Of a DNA stretch of 64,000 bases, positions 49,176-57,682 are shown piece by piece. Source of the DNA: Pseudomonadota bacterium (lineage in GTDB: Bacteria; Pseudomonadota; Alphaproteobacteria; Rhizobiales; Xanthobacteraceae). Numbering within the stretch: the first letter of the stretch is position 1; each line of letters starts with the position of its first letter. The translations under genes were made by a program, and so were the position numbers. The stretch spans positions 20,741 to 84,740 of the forward strand of contig JAEYAU010000092.1 of assembly GCA_023404705.1 (NCBI GenBank). Direction: 5' to 3'. The notes under the pieces were generated by a model, which did no database searches, was not told where the DNA came from, and worked only from the letters and a program-made list of their open reading frames with translations.

Positions 49176-51263
49176 ATGGCCAAGCTGATCATCGACGGCA
49201 AAGAGATCGACGTTCCGCCGGAGTACACGCTCTTACAGGCGTGCGAGGCGGCGGGCGCCGAGATCCCGCGCTTCTGCTTCCACGAGCGGCTGTCGATCGC
49301 GGGCAATTGCCGCATGTGTCTGGTCGAGCTGGTCGGCTCGCCGAAGCCGGTCGCGAGCTGCGCCTGGGGCGTGCGCGACTGTCGCCCGGGACCGAAGGGC
49401 GAGCCGCCGGTCGTGAACACGCGCACGCCGATGGTGAAGAAGGCGCGCGAAGGCGTGATGGAGTTCCTGCTGATCAACCATCCGCTCGACTGCCCGATCT
49501 GCGACCAGGGCGGCGAGTGCGACCTGCAGGACCAGGCCATGGCCTATGGCGTGGACCAGAGCCGCTACCACGAGAACAAGCGCGCGGTCGAAGACAAGTA
49601 TGTCGGCGCGCTGGTGAAGACCATCATGAACCGGTGCATCCACTGCACCCGGTGCATCCGCTTCGCGACCGAGGTCGCGGGCGTGCCGGAGCTCGGCGCC
49701 ATCGGCCGCGGCGAGGACATGGAGATCACCACCTATCTCGAGCAGGCGATGACCTCGGAGCTGCAGAGCAACGTGGTCGACCTCTGCCCGGTGGGGGCGC
49801 TCACGTCCAAGCCCTACGCCTTCGTGGCGCGACCCTGGGAGCTCGGCAAGACCGAGTCCGTGGACGTGATGGATGCGGTCGGCTCGGCGATCCGCGTCGA
49901 TACGCGCGGGCGTGAGGTGATGCGCATCCTGCCGCGCATCAACGAGGACGTGAACGAGGAGTGGATCTCCGACAAGACCCGCCACATCGTCGACGGGTTG
50001 CGCGTGCAGCGGCTCGACCAACCCTATCTGCGCGAGGGCGGGCGGCTGCGGCCCTGCTCCTGGGGCGAAGCGTTCAACGCCATAGCGCTGCGCCTGAAGA
50101 GCACGCGACCCGAGCGCGTCGGCGCGATCGCGGGCGATCTCGCGACCGTCGAGGAGATGTTCGCGCTCAAGGAGCTGATGGGACGCTTCAACGTCGCGAA
50201 CCTCGATTGCCGCCAGGACGGCGCCGCGCTTGATCCCTCGCACGGCCGCGCGAGCTATCTGTTCAATCCGGGCATCGCGGGCATCGACCGTGCCGATGCG
50301 CTGCTGATCATCGGCGCCAATCCGCGCAAGGAAGCCGCGGTGCTCAATGCGCGCATCCGCAAACGCTGGCGCGCCGGCAATTTCCCGATCGCCGTCATCG
50401 GCGAGAAGCTCGATCTGACCTACGGCTACGACTATCTGGGCGCCGGTCCGGAGACGCTGGCCGATCTCGCGGCCGGCCGTCACGCCTTCGCGGAGACGCT
50501 GAAGGGTGCCGAGCGGCCGCTGATCCTGGTCGGCATGGGCGCGCTGTCGCGTCCCGATGGCGCGGCGGTCGCGGCGCTGGCCGCCAAGGCGGCGCTCGAC
50601 TTCGGCGGGGCGGAGGGCTGGAACGGCTATGCGGTGCTGCATACGGCGGCGTCGCGCGTGGGCGGCCTCGACATCGGCTTCGTGCCGGGGGCGGGTGGCC
50701 GCACGGCCGCCGAGATGGCGCGGGCCGGCGGGCTCGACCTTCTGGTCCTGCTCGGCGCCGACGAGCTCGACGTCGCGCCGGGCGCCTTCGTCGTCTATAT
50801 CGGCACGCATGGCGACCGCGGCGCGCATCGCGCCGACGTGATCCTGCCGGGCGCCGCCTACACCGAGAAATCCGGCCTCTTCGTCAACACCGAAGGCCGC
50901 GTGCAGATGGCGGCGCGCGCCGCGTTCCCGCCTGGCGATGCCCGCGAGGACTGGGCGATCCTGCGCGCGCTCTCGGACGTCGCGGGCCAGAAGCTGCCCT
51001 ACGACTCGCTCGCGCAGTTGCGCGCCGCGCTGTTCAAGGCGCACCCGCATCTGGCGCGGCTCGACGTGCCGGCGAGCGCGGAGGCCGAGGGGGTGCGCAA
51101 GCTCGCTGCCCTGGCGGGCAAGTCCGGCGGCACGCCCGAAAAGGCGCCGTTCCGCTCGATCATCGAGGACTTCTACTTCACCAACATGATCGCGCGCGCC
51201 TCGGCCGTGATGGCCGAATGCTCGGCGCTCGCGAAAGGCCGCACCATGCAGGCCGCGGAGTAA
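49176..51263 (+). CDS. nuoG: NADH-quinone oxidoreductase subunit G
   Basis: The 695-aa 75-kDa-type subunit has a [2Fe-2S] ferredoxin domain (FCFHERLSIAGNCRMCLVE near 33), a His/Cys cluster region (HPLDCPICDQGGECDLQD near 101), further [4Fe-4S] ligands (RCIHCTRCIRFATEV near 153 and VVDLCPVGAL near 200) and a C-terminal molybdopterin-type domain that no longer binds cofactor. Length is normal for alphaproteobacteria. It starts 10 bases after the coiled-coil gene. Confidence 0.93.
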   Translation: MAKLIIDGKEIDVPPEYTLLQACEAAGAEIPRFCFHERLSIAGNCRMCLVELVGSPKPVASCAWGVRDCRPGPKGEPPVVNTRTPMVKKAREGVMEFLLINHPLDCPICDQGGECDLQDQAMAYGVDQSRYHENKRAVEDKYVGALVKTIMNRCIHCTRCIRFATEVAGVPELGAIGRGEDMEITTYLEQAMTSELQSNVVDLCPVGALTSKPYAFVARPWELGKTESVDVMDAVGSAIRVDTRGREVMRILPRINEDVNEEWISDKTRHIVDGLRVQRLDQPYLREGGRLRPCSWGEAFNAIALRLKSTRPERVGAIAGDLATVEEMFALKELMGRFNVANLDCRQDGAALDPSHGRASYLFNPGIAGIDRADALLIIGANPRKEAAVLNARIRKRWRAGNFPIAVIGEKLDLTYGYDYLGAGPETLADLAAGRHAFAETLKGAERPLILVGMGALSRPDGAAVAALAAKAALDFGGAEGWNGYAVLHTAASRVGGLDIGFVPGAGGRTAAEMARAGGLDLLVLLGADELDVAPGAFVVYIGTHGDRGAHRADVILPGAAYTEKSGLFVNTEGRVQMAARAAFPPGDAREDWAILRALSDVAGQKLPYDSLAQLRAALFKAHPHLARLDVPASAEAEGVRKLAALAGKSGGTPEKAPFRSIIEDFYFTNMIARASAVMAECSALAKGRTMQAAE

Positions 51264-51267
51264 GGAC

Positions 51268-52293
51268 ATGGCGGAGCTCTGGACCTCCTATCTTCTGCCG
51301 CTGATCATCATGGTGGCGCAGAGCGTGTTGCTGCTGGTCGCCCTGCTGGTCGGCATCGCCTTCCTGCTCTACGGCGACCGCAAGGTCTGGGCCGCCGTGC
51401 AGCTGCGCCGCGGCCCGAACGTGGTCGGCCCCTGGGGTCTGATGCAGTCCTTCGCGGATCTGTTGAAGTTCGTGCTCAAGGAGCCCGTGATCCCGGCGGG
51501 CGCCAACAAGGGCGTGTTCCTGCTGGCGCCGCTCGTCACTTGCATCCTGGCGCTGGCGGCCTGGGCCGTTGTGCCGATGAATGCCGGCTGGGTGATCGCC
51601 GACATCAATGTCGGCGTGCTCTACATCTTCGCGATCTCGTCGCTCGGCGTCTACGGCATCATCATGGGCGGCTGGGCGTCGAATTCGAAATATCCGTTCC
51701 TCTCGGCGCTGCGCTCGGCCGCGCAGATGGTGTCCTACGAGGTCTCGATCGGCTTCGTCATCATCACGGTGCTGCTCTGCGTCGGCTCGCTGAACCTCAC
51801 CGACGTGGTGGAGGCGCAGAACAACCGCTTCGGCATGTTCGGCTGGTTCTGGCTGCCGCTGCTGCCGATGTTCGTCGTCTTCTTCATCTCGGCGCTGGCC
51901 GAGACCAACCGCCCGCCCTTCGACCTGGTGGAGGCCGAGTCCGAGCTCGTCGCCGGCTTCATGGTGGAATATTCCTCGACGCCGTACCTGCTGTTCATGC
52001 TCGGTGAGTACGTCGCGATCGTCACCATGTGCGCGCTGATGACGATCCTGTTCCTCGGGGGCTGGCTGCCGCCGTTCCCGGTGATCCCCTTCACCTGGGT
52101 TCCGGGCATCGTCTGGTTCGTGCTCAAGCTCGTCTTCATGTTCTTCCTGATCGCGATGGTGAAAGCCTTCGTGCCGCGCTATCGCTACGATCAGCTCATG
52201 CGGCTCGGCTGGAAGGTGTTCCTGCCGCTCTCGCTCGCCATGGTCGTGATCGTCGCAGCCGTCTTGCAGTTCGGAGGCCTGGCGCCGAAATGA
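51268..52293 (+). CDS. nuoH: NADH-quinone oxidoreductase subunit H
   Basis: The 341-aa membrane subunit has eight helices and contacts the quinone channel: YGDRKVWAAVQLRRGPNVVGPWGLMQSFADLLKF near 32-65, the loop PFDLVEAESELVAGF near 215, and FVPRYRYDQLMRLGWK near 300. It starts 4 bases after nuoG. Confidence 0.93.
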   Translation: MAELWTSYLLPLIIMVAQSVLLLVALLVGIAFLLYGDRKVWAAVQLRRGPNVVGPWGLMQSFADLLKFVLKEPVIPAGANKGVFLLAPLVTCILALAAWAVVPMNAGWVIADINVGVLYIFAISSLGVYGIIMGGWASNSKYPFLSALRSAAQMVSYEVSIGFVIITVLLCVGSLNLTDVVEAQNNRFGMFGWFWLPLLPMFVVFFISALAETNRPPFDLVEAESELVAGFMVEYSSTPYLLFMLGEYVAIVTMCALMTILFLGGWLPPFPVIPFTWVPGIVWFVLKLVFMFFLIAMVKAFVPRYRYDQLMRLGWKVFLPLSLAMVVIVAAVLQFGGLAPK

Positions 52294-52305
52294 CGGAGGG
52301 GTGGC

Positions 52306-52548
52306 ATGGAGTTCTCGCTGCCGGGGCTGATCGGTGCCTTCGTGGGCATCGTGATCGGGGTGATCAATTACGGCGTGCTGATCTCCTTCGTGGAGAAGGC
52401 GTTGCGCGCCACGGACAAGTCGCAGACCGCCGAGGAGCGCGCCGCGTTCGAGAGCAAGATCTCGATGATGCGCAAGCTCATCCTGGGCGGCGACATCTTC
52501 GCCTTCGGTCTGGTCGGATATATTTTCGGCAAGACGGTCGGCGGGTAG
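52306..52548 (+). CDS. Small membrane protein between nuoH and nuoI
   Basis: The 80-aa protein has an N-terminal helix (FSLPGLIGAFVGIVIGVINYGVLISF) and a second near the C-terminus (ILGGDIFAFGLVGYIFGKTV), with a charged middle. No family was recognised. Its start 12 bases after nuoH with GGAGG upstream and 16 bases before nuoI supports coding. It could be a lineage-specific complex I accessory protein. Confidence 0.62.
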   Translation: MEFSLPGLIGAFVGIVIGVINYGVLISFVEKALRATDKSQTAEERAAFESKISMMRKLILGGDIFAFGLVGYIFGKTVGG

Positions 52549-52564
52549 GACAAGGATTGATGTG

Positions 52565-53053
52565 ATGAGGCTCGATCAAGCGGCCCGGTCGCTGTTCCTG
52601 AAGGAGTTCGTCGGCGCTTTCGTGCTGTCGATGCGCTACTTCTTCCGGCCGAAAGCGACCATCAACTATCCGTTCGAGAAGAACCCGATCTCGCCGCGCT
52701 TCCGCGGCGAGCATGCGCTGCGCCGCTATCCGAACGGCGAGGAGCGCTGCATCGCCTGCAAGCTGTGCGAGGCGATCTGCCCCGCCCAGGCGATCACCAT
52801 CGAGGCGGGCCCTCGCCGCAACGACGGCACGCGCCGCACCACGCGCTACGACATCGACATGGTGAAGTGCATCTATTGCGGCCTCTGCCAGGAGGCCTGC
52901 CCGGTGGATGCCATCGTTGAGGGCCCAAACTTCGAGTTCGCGACCGAGACGCGCGAGGAGCTCTACTACGACAAGGAGCGCCTGCTCGCGAACGGCGACC
53001 GCTGGGAGCGCCAGATCGCCAAGAATATCGAGCTGGACGCGCCGTATCGGTGA
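52565..53053 (+). CDS. nuoI: NADH-quinone oxidoreductase subunit I
   Basis: The 162-aa subunit has two [4Fe-4S] clusters: RCIACKLCEAICPAQAI near 60 and KCIYCGLCQEACPVDAI near 100. The N-terminal amphipathic helix sits on the membrane. ATG 52565 is used. The next plus-strand genes expected in a full operon, nuoJ to nuoN, are absent: a convergent phytochrome gene ends 37 bases later. Confidence 0.93.
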   Translation: MRLDQAARSLFLKEFVGAFVLSMRYFFRPKATINYPFEKNPISPRFRGEHALRRYPNGEERCIACKLCEAICPAQAITIEAGPRRNDGTRRTTRYDIDMVKCIYCGLCQEACPVDAIVEGPNFEFATETREELYYDKERLLANGDRWERQIAKNIELDAPYR

Positions 53054-53089
53054 GGTTCGTACCGGCCCAGGGATGCCGGCTCGGTGGCG

Positions 53090-55639
53090 TCACGGCGCCC
53101 CGGCGACCGTCGTCCGCAGCCTGGCGAGGGCGGCCTCGATGGTTTCCTGGGTGTAGGGTTTCTGGATCACCGGGACCGCGGACAGCTCCTGCGGGATCGG
53201 CGCGCGTTCGCCATAGCCGGTGGCGAAGATGAACGGCACCTTCAGCTCGGCAAGGCGCTCGGCGACCGGAATGCTGTTCTCGGTCCCGAGATTGAGGTCG
53301 AGCAGAGCGAAGCTCGGCTGCAGGCGGGCAACGCCCCTGAGCGCTTCGGCGACGGAGGCCGCGGTCTCCACGTGGCGCGCGCCGAGATCGAGCAGGATCA
53401 CCTCGGCGCTCATCGCGATGATGAGATTGTCCTCCACGATCAGCGCGGTGCCGGACAGGCGCGGCGCCGCCGGCTCTTCGGCGGCAGCAACCGCGCCCCC
53501 GGCCGCAGCAGTCACGAGCTGCACGTAATTCGCCGGAATGACGAAGCGGGCCTGCACCCCGAGCAGATCGAAGTGCAGCTCGGCATCGCCGCTGAGGTCG
53601 AACGGGATCGAGCGCTCGATGATGGTGGTGCCGAACCCGCGGCGCGACGGCGGCTGCACGGGCGGCCCGCCGCTTTCCTTCCATTCGATGACCAGGCTGT
53701 TGCCGGCATCGAGCCGCCACTTGACCTCGACCTGGCCGGTGGAATCCGCGAGCGCGCCGTACTTCGCCGAATTGGTCATCATCTCGTGGACGACGAGGGC
53801 GAGGGTGGCGAATGCCTTCGGGTCGAGCGCCACGTCGGGGCCGCCCATGCGGATGCGGCCCGCACGGGCGCCCAGATAGGCACCGGCCTCGGATTCGACG
53901 AGCGACTTCAGCGCCGCGGGCGCCCAGTTCAGGTTGGTGATCTGGTCGTGCGCGCGGGCGAGCGCCTGGATGCGGCCGCCGAGCACCGCGGCGAACTCCT
54001 CGGTGCTGACCGAGGTGTCCTTGCTCTGCGCCACAAGGGCGCGCACGAGGCTCAGGATGTTCCGCACACGGTGATTGAGCTCGGCGATCATCAGCTCCTG
54101 GCGTTCCTGCGCGGAGCGCCGTTCGCGCGCCGCGAGATCCGCGAGCTGCAGGATCACCTCCAGCAGCGTGACGCGCAGGCTCTCGGCGATGCGCAGATCG
54201 GACGGCGTCCATGGCGCCGACTGCCCGCGCACGGTCTCCTGCCACAGCTCGAAGCTCTTGCGCGGCGTGAGGCGCGCGCCGTGCGGGCCGACCGCATAGG
54301 ATTTGTTGGGATCGCCCGCCCAGTTCACGGAGCGCAGGATCTCGCGGCGGAAGAAGATCAGGCAGTCGCGCGGCGTGCGCGAGATCGGGATGGCGAGGAA
54401 ACCGGCCGCGCGGTCGCGGAAGGATTCGCCCGCCGCATAAACCTTGCCGATCTCGGAGCTGGCCGTGATGCGGCCCGGCGAGGTGCGGTTGATGAAACGG
54501 ACGAGGTCGAGCACCTCGGACTCGCGCGGCGTTTCGCCCGCGAGTGTGATCTCTCCGTCCGACCAGACCGCGATGCCGTCGCAGGCGATCATGGCGCGAT
54601 AGTCGTCGAGGAAGTCGATGATCGCCGCCCTGCTATGGGCGTGCGTCGCGGCGACTTCCATCATCCGTTCCTGGACCTGGTGCGCGCGGGACTCGTAGGC
54701 GACGTCGGCCTCGCGCTCGCGGGTCTCCAGGATCCAGGAGAACATCTGCCCGAACAGCTCCGCGGCCGTGCGCCGTTCGAAGGAGACGTGACGCGGGCCC
54801 GAATAGTGATGGCAGGCGAACAGGCCCCAGAGCTTGCCCTCGCGCAGGATCGAGACCGACATGGAGGCGGCCACGCCCATGTTCTGCAGATACTCGATAT
54901 GGATCGGCGAGACTGAGCGCAGCACGCTCATCGACAGGTCGAGCAGCGTGACGCTGTGGGTGGCGGTGCTCGACAGGGGCACGGGCGCCACCGAGACGTC
55001 GGCGATGATGCGGAACCAGTTGCGCTGATAGAGCAGGCGCGCCTGGCGCGGAATATCGGACGCCGGGTAGTGCAGGCCGAGGAACGGCTCGAGCCCGCCT
55101 GCCGCCACCTCGGCGATCACCTCGCCCGAGCCGTCGCCGTGGAAGCGGTAGACCATCACGCGGTCGAAGCCGGTCAGGATCCTCATCTGCCGCGCGGCTT
55201 CCTGCGCGAGGTCGCGCAGGTCGCGGGTCTTGCGCACGCGCCCCAGCATGAGCCGGACGAGCTCGCCGGAGTTCACGTCGCGTTCGACGACGCTCGGCTC
55301 CGCCTCCACGACGAGCAAGGCGCCCGAGAAGTGGATCGCGACGTCGAACAGCGGTCCGCCGTCCTGCAGCTGCACGCCGAACATGCGCTCGACCGCATCG
55401 GGCCCCGACAGATAGTCGGCCCGCGCGCGGATGGCGGCCACGGCACTTTCGGCGAGGATGTCGGTGACGGGTCGCTCGAGAACCTCGGCCAGCGGCGTCC
55501 CGAGAAAGTCGCCGACATTCTCCGACGCGATGCAGATCGTGAAGTCGGAGACCAGGGCGAGAAGGAAGCCGAACGGCTGCACGCTGCCCGGGACATGGAT
55601 CGGCTCGCGGTCGCAATTGGTGAGATCGACCTGCCTCAT
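53090..55639 (-). CDS. bphP: Bacteriophytochrome histidine kinase with fused receiver domain
   Basis: The 849-aa red/far-red light sensor has a PAS domain with the biliverdin-binding Cys9 (DLTNCDREPIHVPGSVQPFGFLL), a GAF domain with the chromophore motif PASDIP (192-197), a PHY domain with a tongue (to about 500), and an HWE/HisKA2-type kinase with H523 (ELNHRVRNILSLV) and a nucleotide-binding MMTNSAKYGAL near 620. A response-regulator domain from about 730 to the C-terminus has the phospho-acceptor Asp in LLDLNLG. It overlaps the heme oxygenase gene by 4 bases, which would make its biliverdin. Confidence 0.9.
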   Translation of the reverse strand: MRQVDLTNCDREPIHVPGSVQPFGFLLALVSDFTICIASENVGDFLGTPLAEVLERPVTDILAESAVAAIRARADYLSGPDAVERMFGVQLQDGGPLFDVAIHFSGALLVVEAEPSVVERDVNSGELVRLMLGRVRKTRDLRDLAQEAARQMRILTGFDRVMVYRFHGDGSGEVIAEVAAGGLEPFLGLHYPASDIPRQARLLYQRNWFRIIADVSVAPVPLSSTATHSVTLLDLSMSVLRSVSPIHIEYLQNMGVAASMSVSILREGKLWGLFACHHYSGPRHVSFERRTAAELFGQMFSWILETREREADVAYESRAHQVQERMMEVAATHAHSRAAIIDFLDDYRAMIACDGIAVWSDGEITLAGETPRESEVLDLVRFINRTSPGRITASSEIGKVYAAGESFRDRAAGFLAIPISRTPRDCLIFFRREILRSVNWAGDPNKSYAVGPHGARLTPRKSFELWQETVRGQSAPWTPSDLRIAESLRVTLLEVILQLADLAARERRSAQERQELMIAELNHRVRNILSLVRALVAQSKDTSVSTEEFAAVLGGRIQALARAHDQITNLNWAPAALKSLVESEAGAYLGARAGRIRMGGPDVALDPKAFATLALVVHEMMTNSAKYGALADSTGQVEVKWRLDAGNSLVIEWKESGGPPVQPPSRRGFGTTIIERSIPFDLSGDAELHFDLLGVQARFVIPANYVQLVTAAAGGAVAAAEEPAAPRLSGTALIVEDNLIIAMSAEVILLDLGARHVETAASVAEALRGVARLQPSFALLDLNLGTENSIPVAERLAELKVPFIFATGYGERAPIPQELSAVPVIQKPYTQETIEAALARLRTTVAGAP

Positions 55640-56262
55640 GGGCGGGAAGCCCGGGCGAAGGTGCGTGTCGCCAGAACGGCTTGCGTGAAATGCGCGAAGG
55701 CGAGGTCAGCGCCCGCGATGGCGCCTTCCGGATCGACCAGGCTCTCGGCGTGACTTTCGAGCGCGATGAGGAAGCTCGGCCAGAGAGGCTGGCCCATTCC
55801 ATGGCGCAAATATGCGGTCGCGCCGGCGACGATCGGGTCGGCGGATGCGGCCGCTTGCTTGAGCAAGGCGCGCGCCCCGAGCCGCGAGCCTTCCAGCACA
55901 TACATCGCGCCCAGCACGCCGTCGTGATCCAACTCGGCGGCGAGGCGGAGCGGACGCACTTCGCCGCCAATGCGCTCGAGATCCGCGCGCAGGGCATCAC
56001 TCCGCGCGCGCTCGCTCCAGTCCGGGAAGATCCGGGCCACGTCGGCTGCGGTGAGTGCGTCTTCGAGCGGCAGGAGGGCCGCAGCGCTGACCTCGAGGAA
56101 GGTGCGGTAGGCTCGCCGCTCGCGCAGATCGAGGTCAGCGAGCAGCGCGTCCAGGCGGGCATGGGCGTCGGAAGTCGCAGCACGCAGGCATTCGCGCAGA
56201 TCTGGTGGGCACCGGCCGGAATGCGGGTGATGCGCTAGACTTCGGGCCGTCGCGCTCGACAT
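55636..56262 (-). CDS. bphO: Heme oxygenase (BphO type)
   Basis: The 208-aa protein is all-helical with the proximal histidine region CLRAATSDAHARLDALLADL near 24 and the distal helix GAMYVLEGSRLGARAL near 115. It opens heme to biliverdin, the phytochrome chromophore. The start at 56262 has AGGA 7 bases upstream; an in-frame ATG at 56343 would add 27 poorly conserved residues. Coupling to bphP by a 4-base overlap ties pigment supply to apo-phytochrome. Confidence 0.85.
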   Translation of the reverse strand: MSSATARSLAHHPHSGRCPPDLRECLRAATSDAHARLDALLADLDLRERRAYRTFLEVSAAALLPLEDALTAADVARIFPDWSERARSDALRADLERIGGEVRPLRLAAELDHDGVLGAMYVLEGSRLGARALLKQAAASADPIVAGATAYLRHGMGQPLWPSFLIALESHAESLVDPEGAIAGADLAFAHFTQAVLATRTFARASRP

Positions 56263-56396
56263 GACATGTCCTGATGAGAGGGAGGATGGCCGACGGCCTA
56301 TGCGGGCCAGGGTCAAAACGCGGCCGGGGCGAGTGAGTTCCATTCATTTTGCACGCGGCGGTCCGCGTGTCGACGCGCCGTGACGCCTCAGGCCCG

Positions 56397-57071
56397 TCAA
56401 CGCTGCTCGCCCGTTGTCGCGACCCTGCCCATGATGGTCAGGCGGCTCAGGCTGACGAAATCCTTCAGCTCCTCGCCGCTGCGCCGATAGAGCTCGCGCT
56501 CGAGCACGAAGCGGCGCGCCGCCGCGGTCTTCTCGCAATGCTCGCGCAAGAACACGCCGCCGACGGGCTGCTCGCCCTCGCGCGCCTGGCCATTGCGGCA
56601 GGTCCAGCCTTCCTCGCCATAGCGCTTCATCGCCTGCGGGCCGAACAGGAAGGCCTTCTTGCGCAGAAAGAGGCGGGCCTTCGGATCGGTCTCGATGCGG
56701 ATGCCTTCCAGACGCGCATCGCGGCCGATCAGCAGCGAGAGCCGGACCGGATGGCCGCCGACCTTGGTGCCTTCGTAGCGGTCGTTGATGAGGGCCCGCG
56801 GCTCGGCGGCCTCGTCGTAGCGGAAGCGCACCTCGTAGCGCCCTGCTGCGTCGGGTGCGCAGCGCGCGAAATCCAGCCAGCCCGCGAGGGGTTCGCCGGA
56901 AGCCGCACAGGCGAAACCGAGATAGCCCGCATGCGGCAGTTCTTGCACGCTCATGCCGAGGCGGAAGTCGCGGAAGTCGGCGTCATCATCCGCAGCCGCA
57001 GTTGACACCGGCGCGTAGGCGAGGGCGGCCATCATGGCGCAGAGCCGCAGCACGCTTGTCATTCGTGTCAT
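56397..57071 (-). CDS. Hypothetical periplasmic protein
   Basis: No family recognised. The 224-aa product has a signal peptide (residues 1-25, ending STAAA) and a soluble domain with four cysteines (FACAAS, FARCAP, WTCRNG, EHCEKT) that may form disulfides. It starts a single base before the end of the cytochrome c gene, on the same strand, so it is probably the third gene of the PQQ dehydrogenase operon. A role in the dehydrogenase electron path is a guess from position. Confidence 0.6.
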   Translation of the reverse strand: MTRMTSVLRLCAMMAALAYAPVSTAAADDDADFRDFRLGMSVQELPHAGYLGFACAASGEPLAGWLDFARCAPDAAGRYEVRFRYDEAAEPRALINDRYEGTKVGGHPVRLSLLIGRDARLEGIRIETDPKARLFLRKKAFLFGPQAMKRYGEEGWTCRNGQAREGEQPVGGVFLREHCEKTAAARRFVLERELYRRSGEELKDFVSLSRLTIMGRVATTGEQR

Positions 57072-57072
57072 C

Positions 57073-57627
57073 TCAATGTCCTCGCGTGGCGGCCGTTTCA
57101 CCGGCCGGCCGCAGGGGCTGCGCACCCGCCTCGAAGCTGTGGCACATGCGGGTGCCCTGGCCGAAGAATTTGGCGCACTCGCTCAACGTGATGTCGCCCT
57201 TGCCCTTGATCTCGGCGAGCACGTAGTCGGCCACGGCTTCGATCTCGCTCGGGCGCAGGAATGCGACTGCCGCGGGCGGCATCTGCGGGCCGAGCTCGGC
57301 GCGGTTGGTGCCGAAGCAGGAGCGCGCGTCGCCCTCATAGGCATCGCGCTGGTGATAGGGCATGCCGGTCGTCGGGCGGCCGCAGCGGATCGCTTCGATG
57401 ATCTGCGCGCGGTCGAGCTCCGTGCGGCGCAGCGAGAGCGCAGCGCCGCCATAGCCGCCGCCACCGTCGCCATGCCACTTGTGGCAGCCGACGCAATTGG
57501 CGCGCTTGTAGACCTGCTGCCCCTCTGCGCCGGCGGTGCGCTGGCCGAGGCTCTGGCCGTGCGCGGGAGCGAACGTCACCGCGATCGCGACCGCACAGGC
57601 TGGAAACAAGCGAGTGAAACGCCGCAT
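57073..57627 (-). CDS. Cytochrome c linked to PQQ dehydrogenase
   Basis: The 184-aa precursor has a signal peptide (residues 1-24, ending AHGQ), one heme site (ANCVGCHKWHG, near 44-48) and a distal Met candidate in GPQMPPAAV near 115. Later cysteines (ECAKFF and RMCHSF) may form a disulfide. It would take electrons from the PQQ enzyme encoded just upstream, like XoxG or the ExaB-type cytochromes. It follows the dehydrogenase gene by 55 bases with a hairpin between. Confidence 0.8.
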   Translation of the reverse strand: MRRFTRLFPACAVAIAVTFAPAHGQSLGQRTAGAEGQQVYKRANCVGCHKWHGDGGGGYGGAALSLRRTELDRAQIIEAIRCGRPTTGMPYHQRDAYEGDARSCFGTNRAELGPQMPPAAVAFLRPSEIEAVADYVLAEIKGKGDITLSECAKFFGQGTRMCHSFEAGAQPLRPAGETAATRGH

Positions 57628-57643
57628 GAATCCGGATCCGGCG

Positions 57644-57677
57644 AAAGAGGCGGAGGCGAGGCGGCCTCCGCCTTTCG
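57644..57677. other. Intergenic hairpin between PQQ dehydrogenase and cytochrome c genes
   Basis: AGGCGGAGGC (57648-57657) pairs with GCCTCCGCCT (57664-57673), loop of 6 bases. On the minus strand, the direction of transcription, it is followed by CTTTCG rather than a long T-run. It is more likely a stability or partial termination element that lowers cytochrome expression than a full terminator. Confidence 0.5.
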
Positions 57678-57682
57678 TTTTG

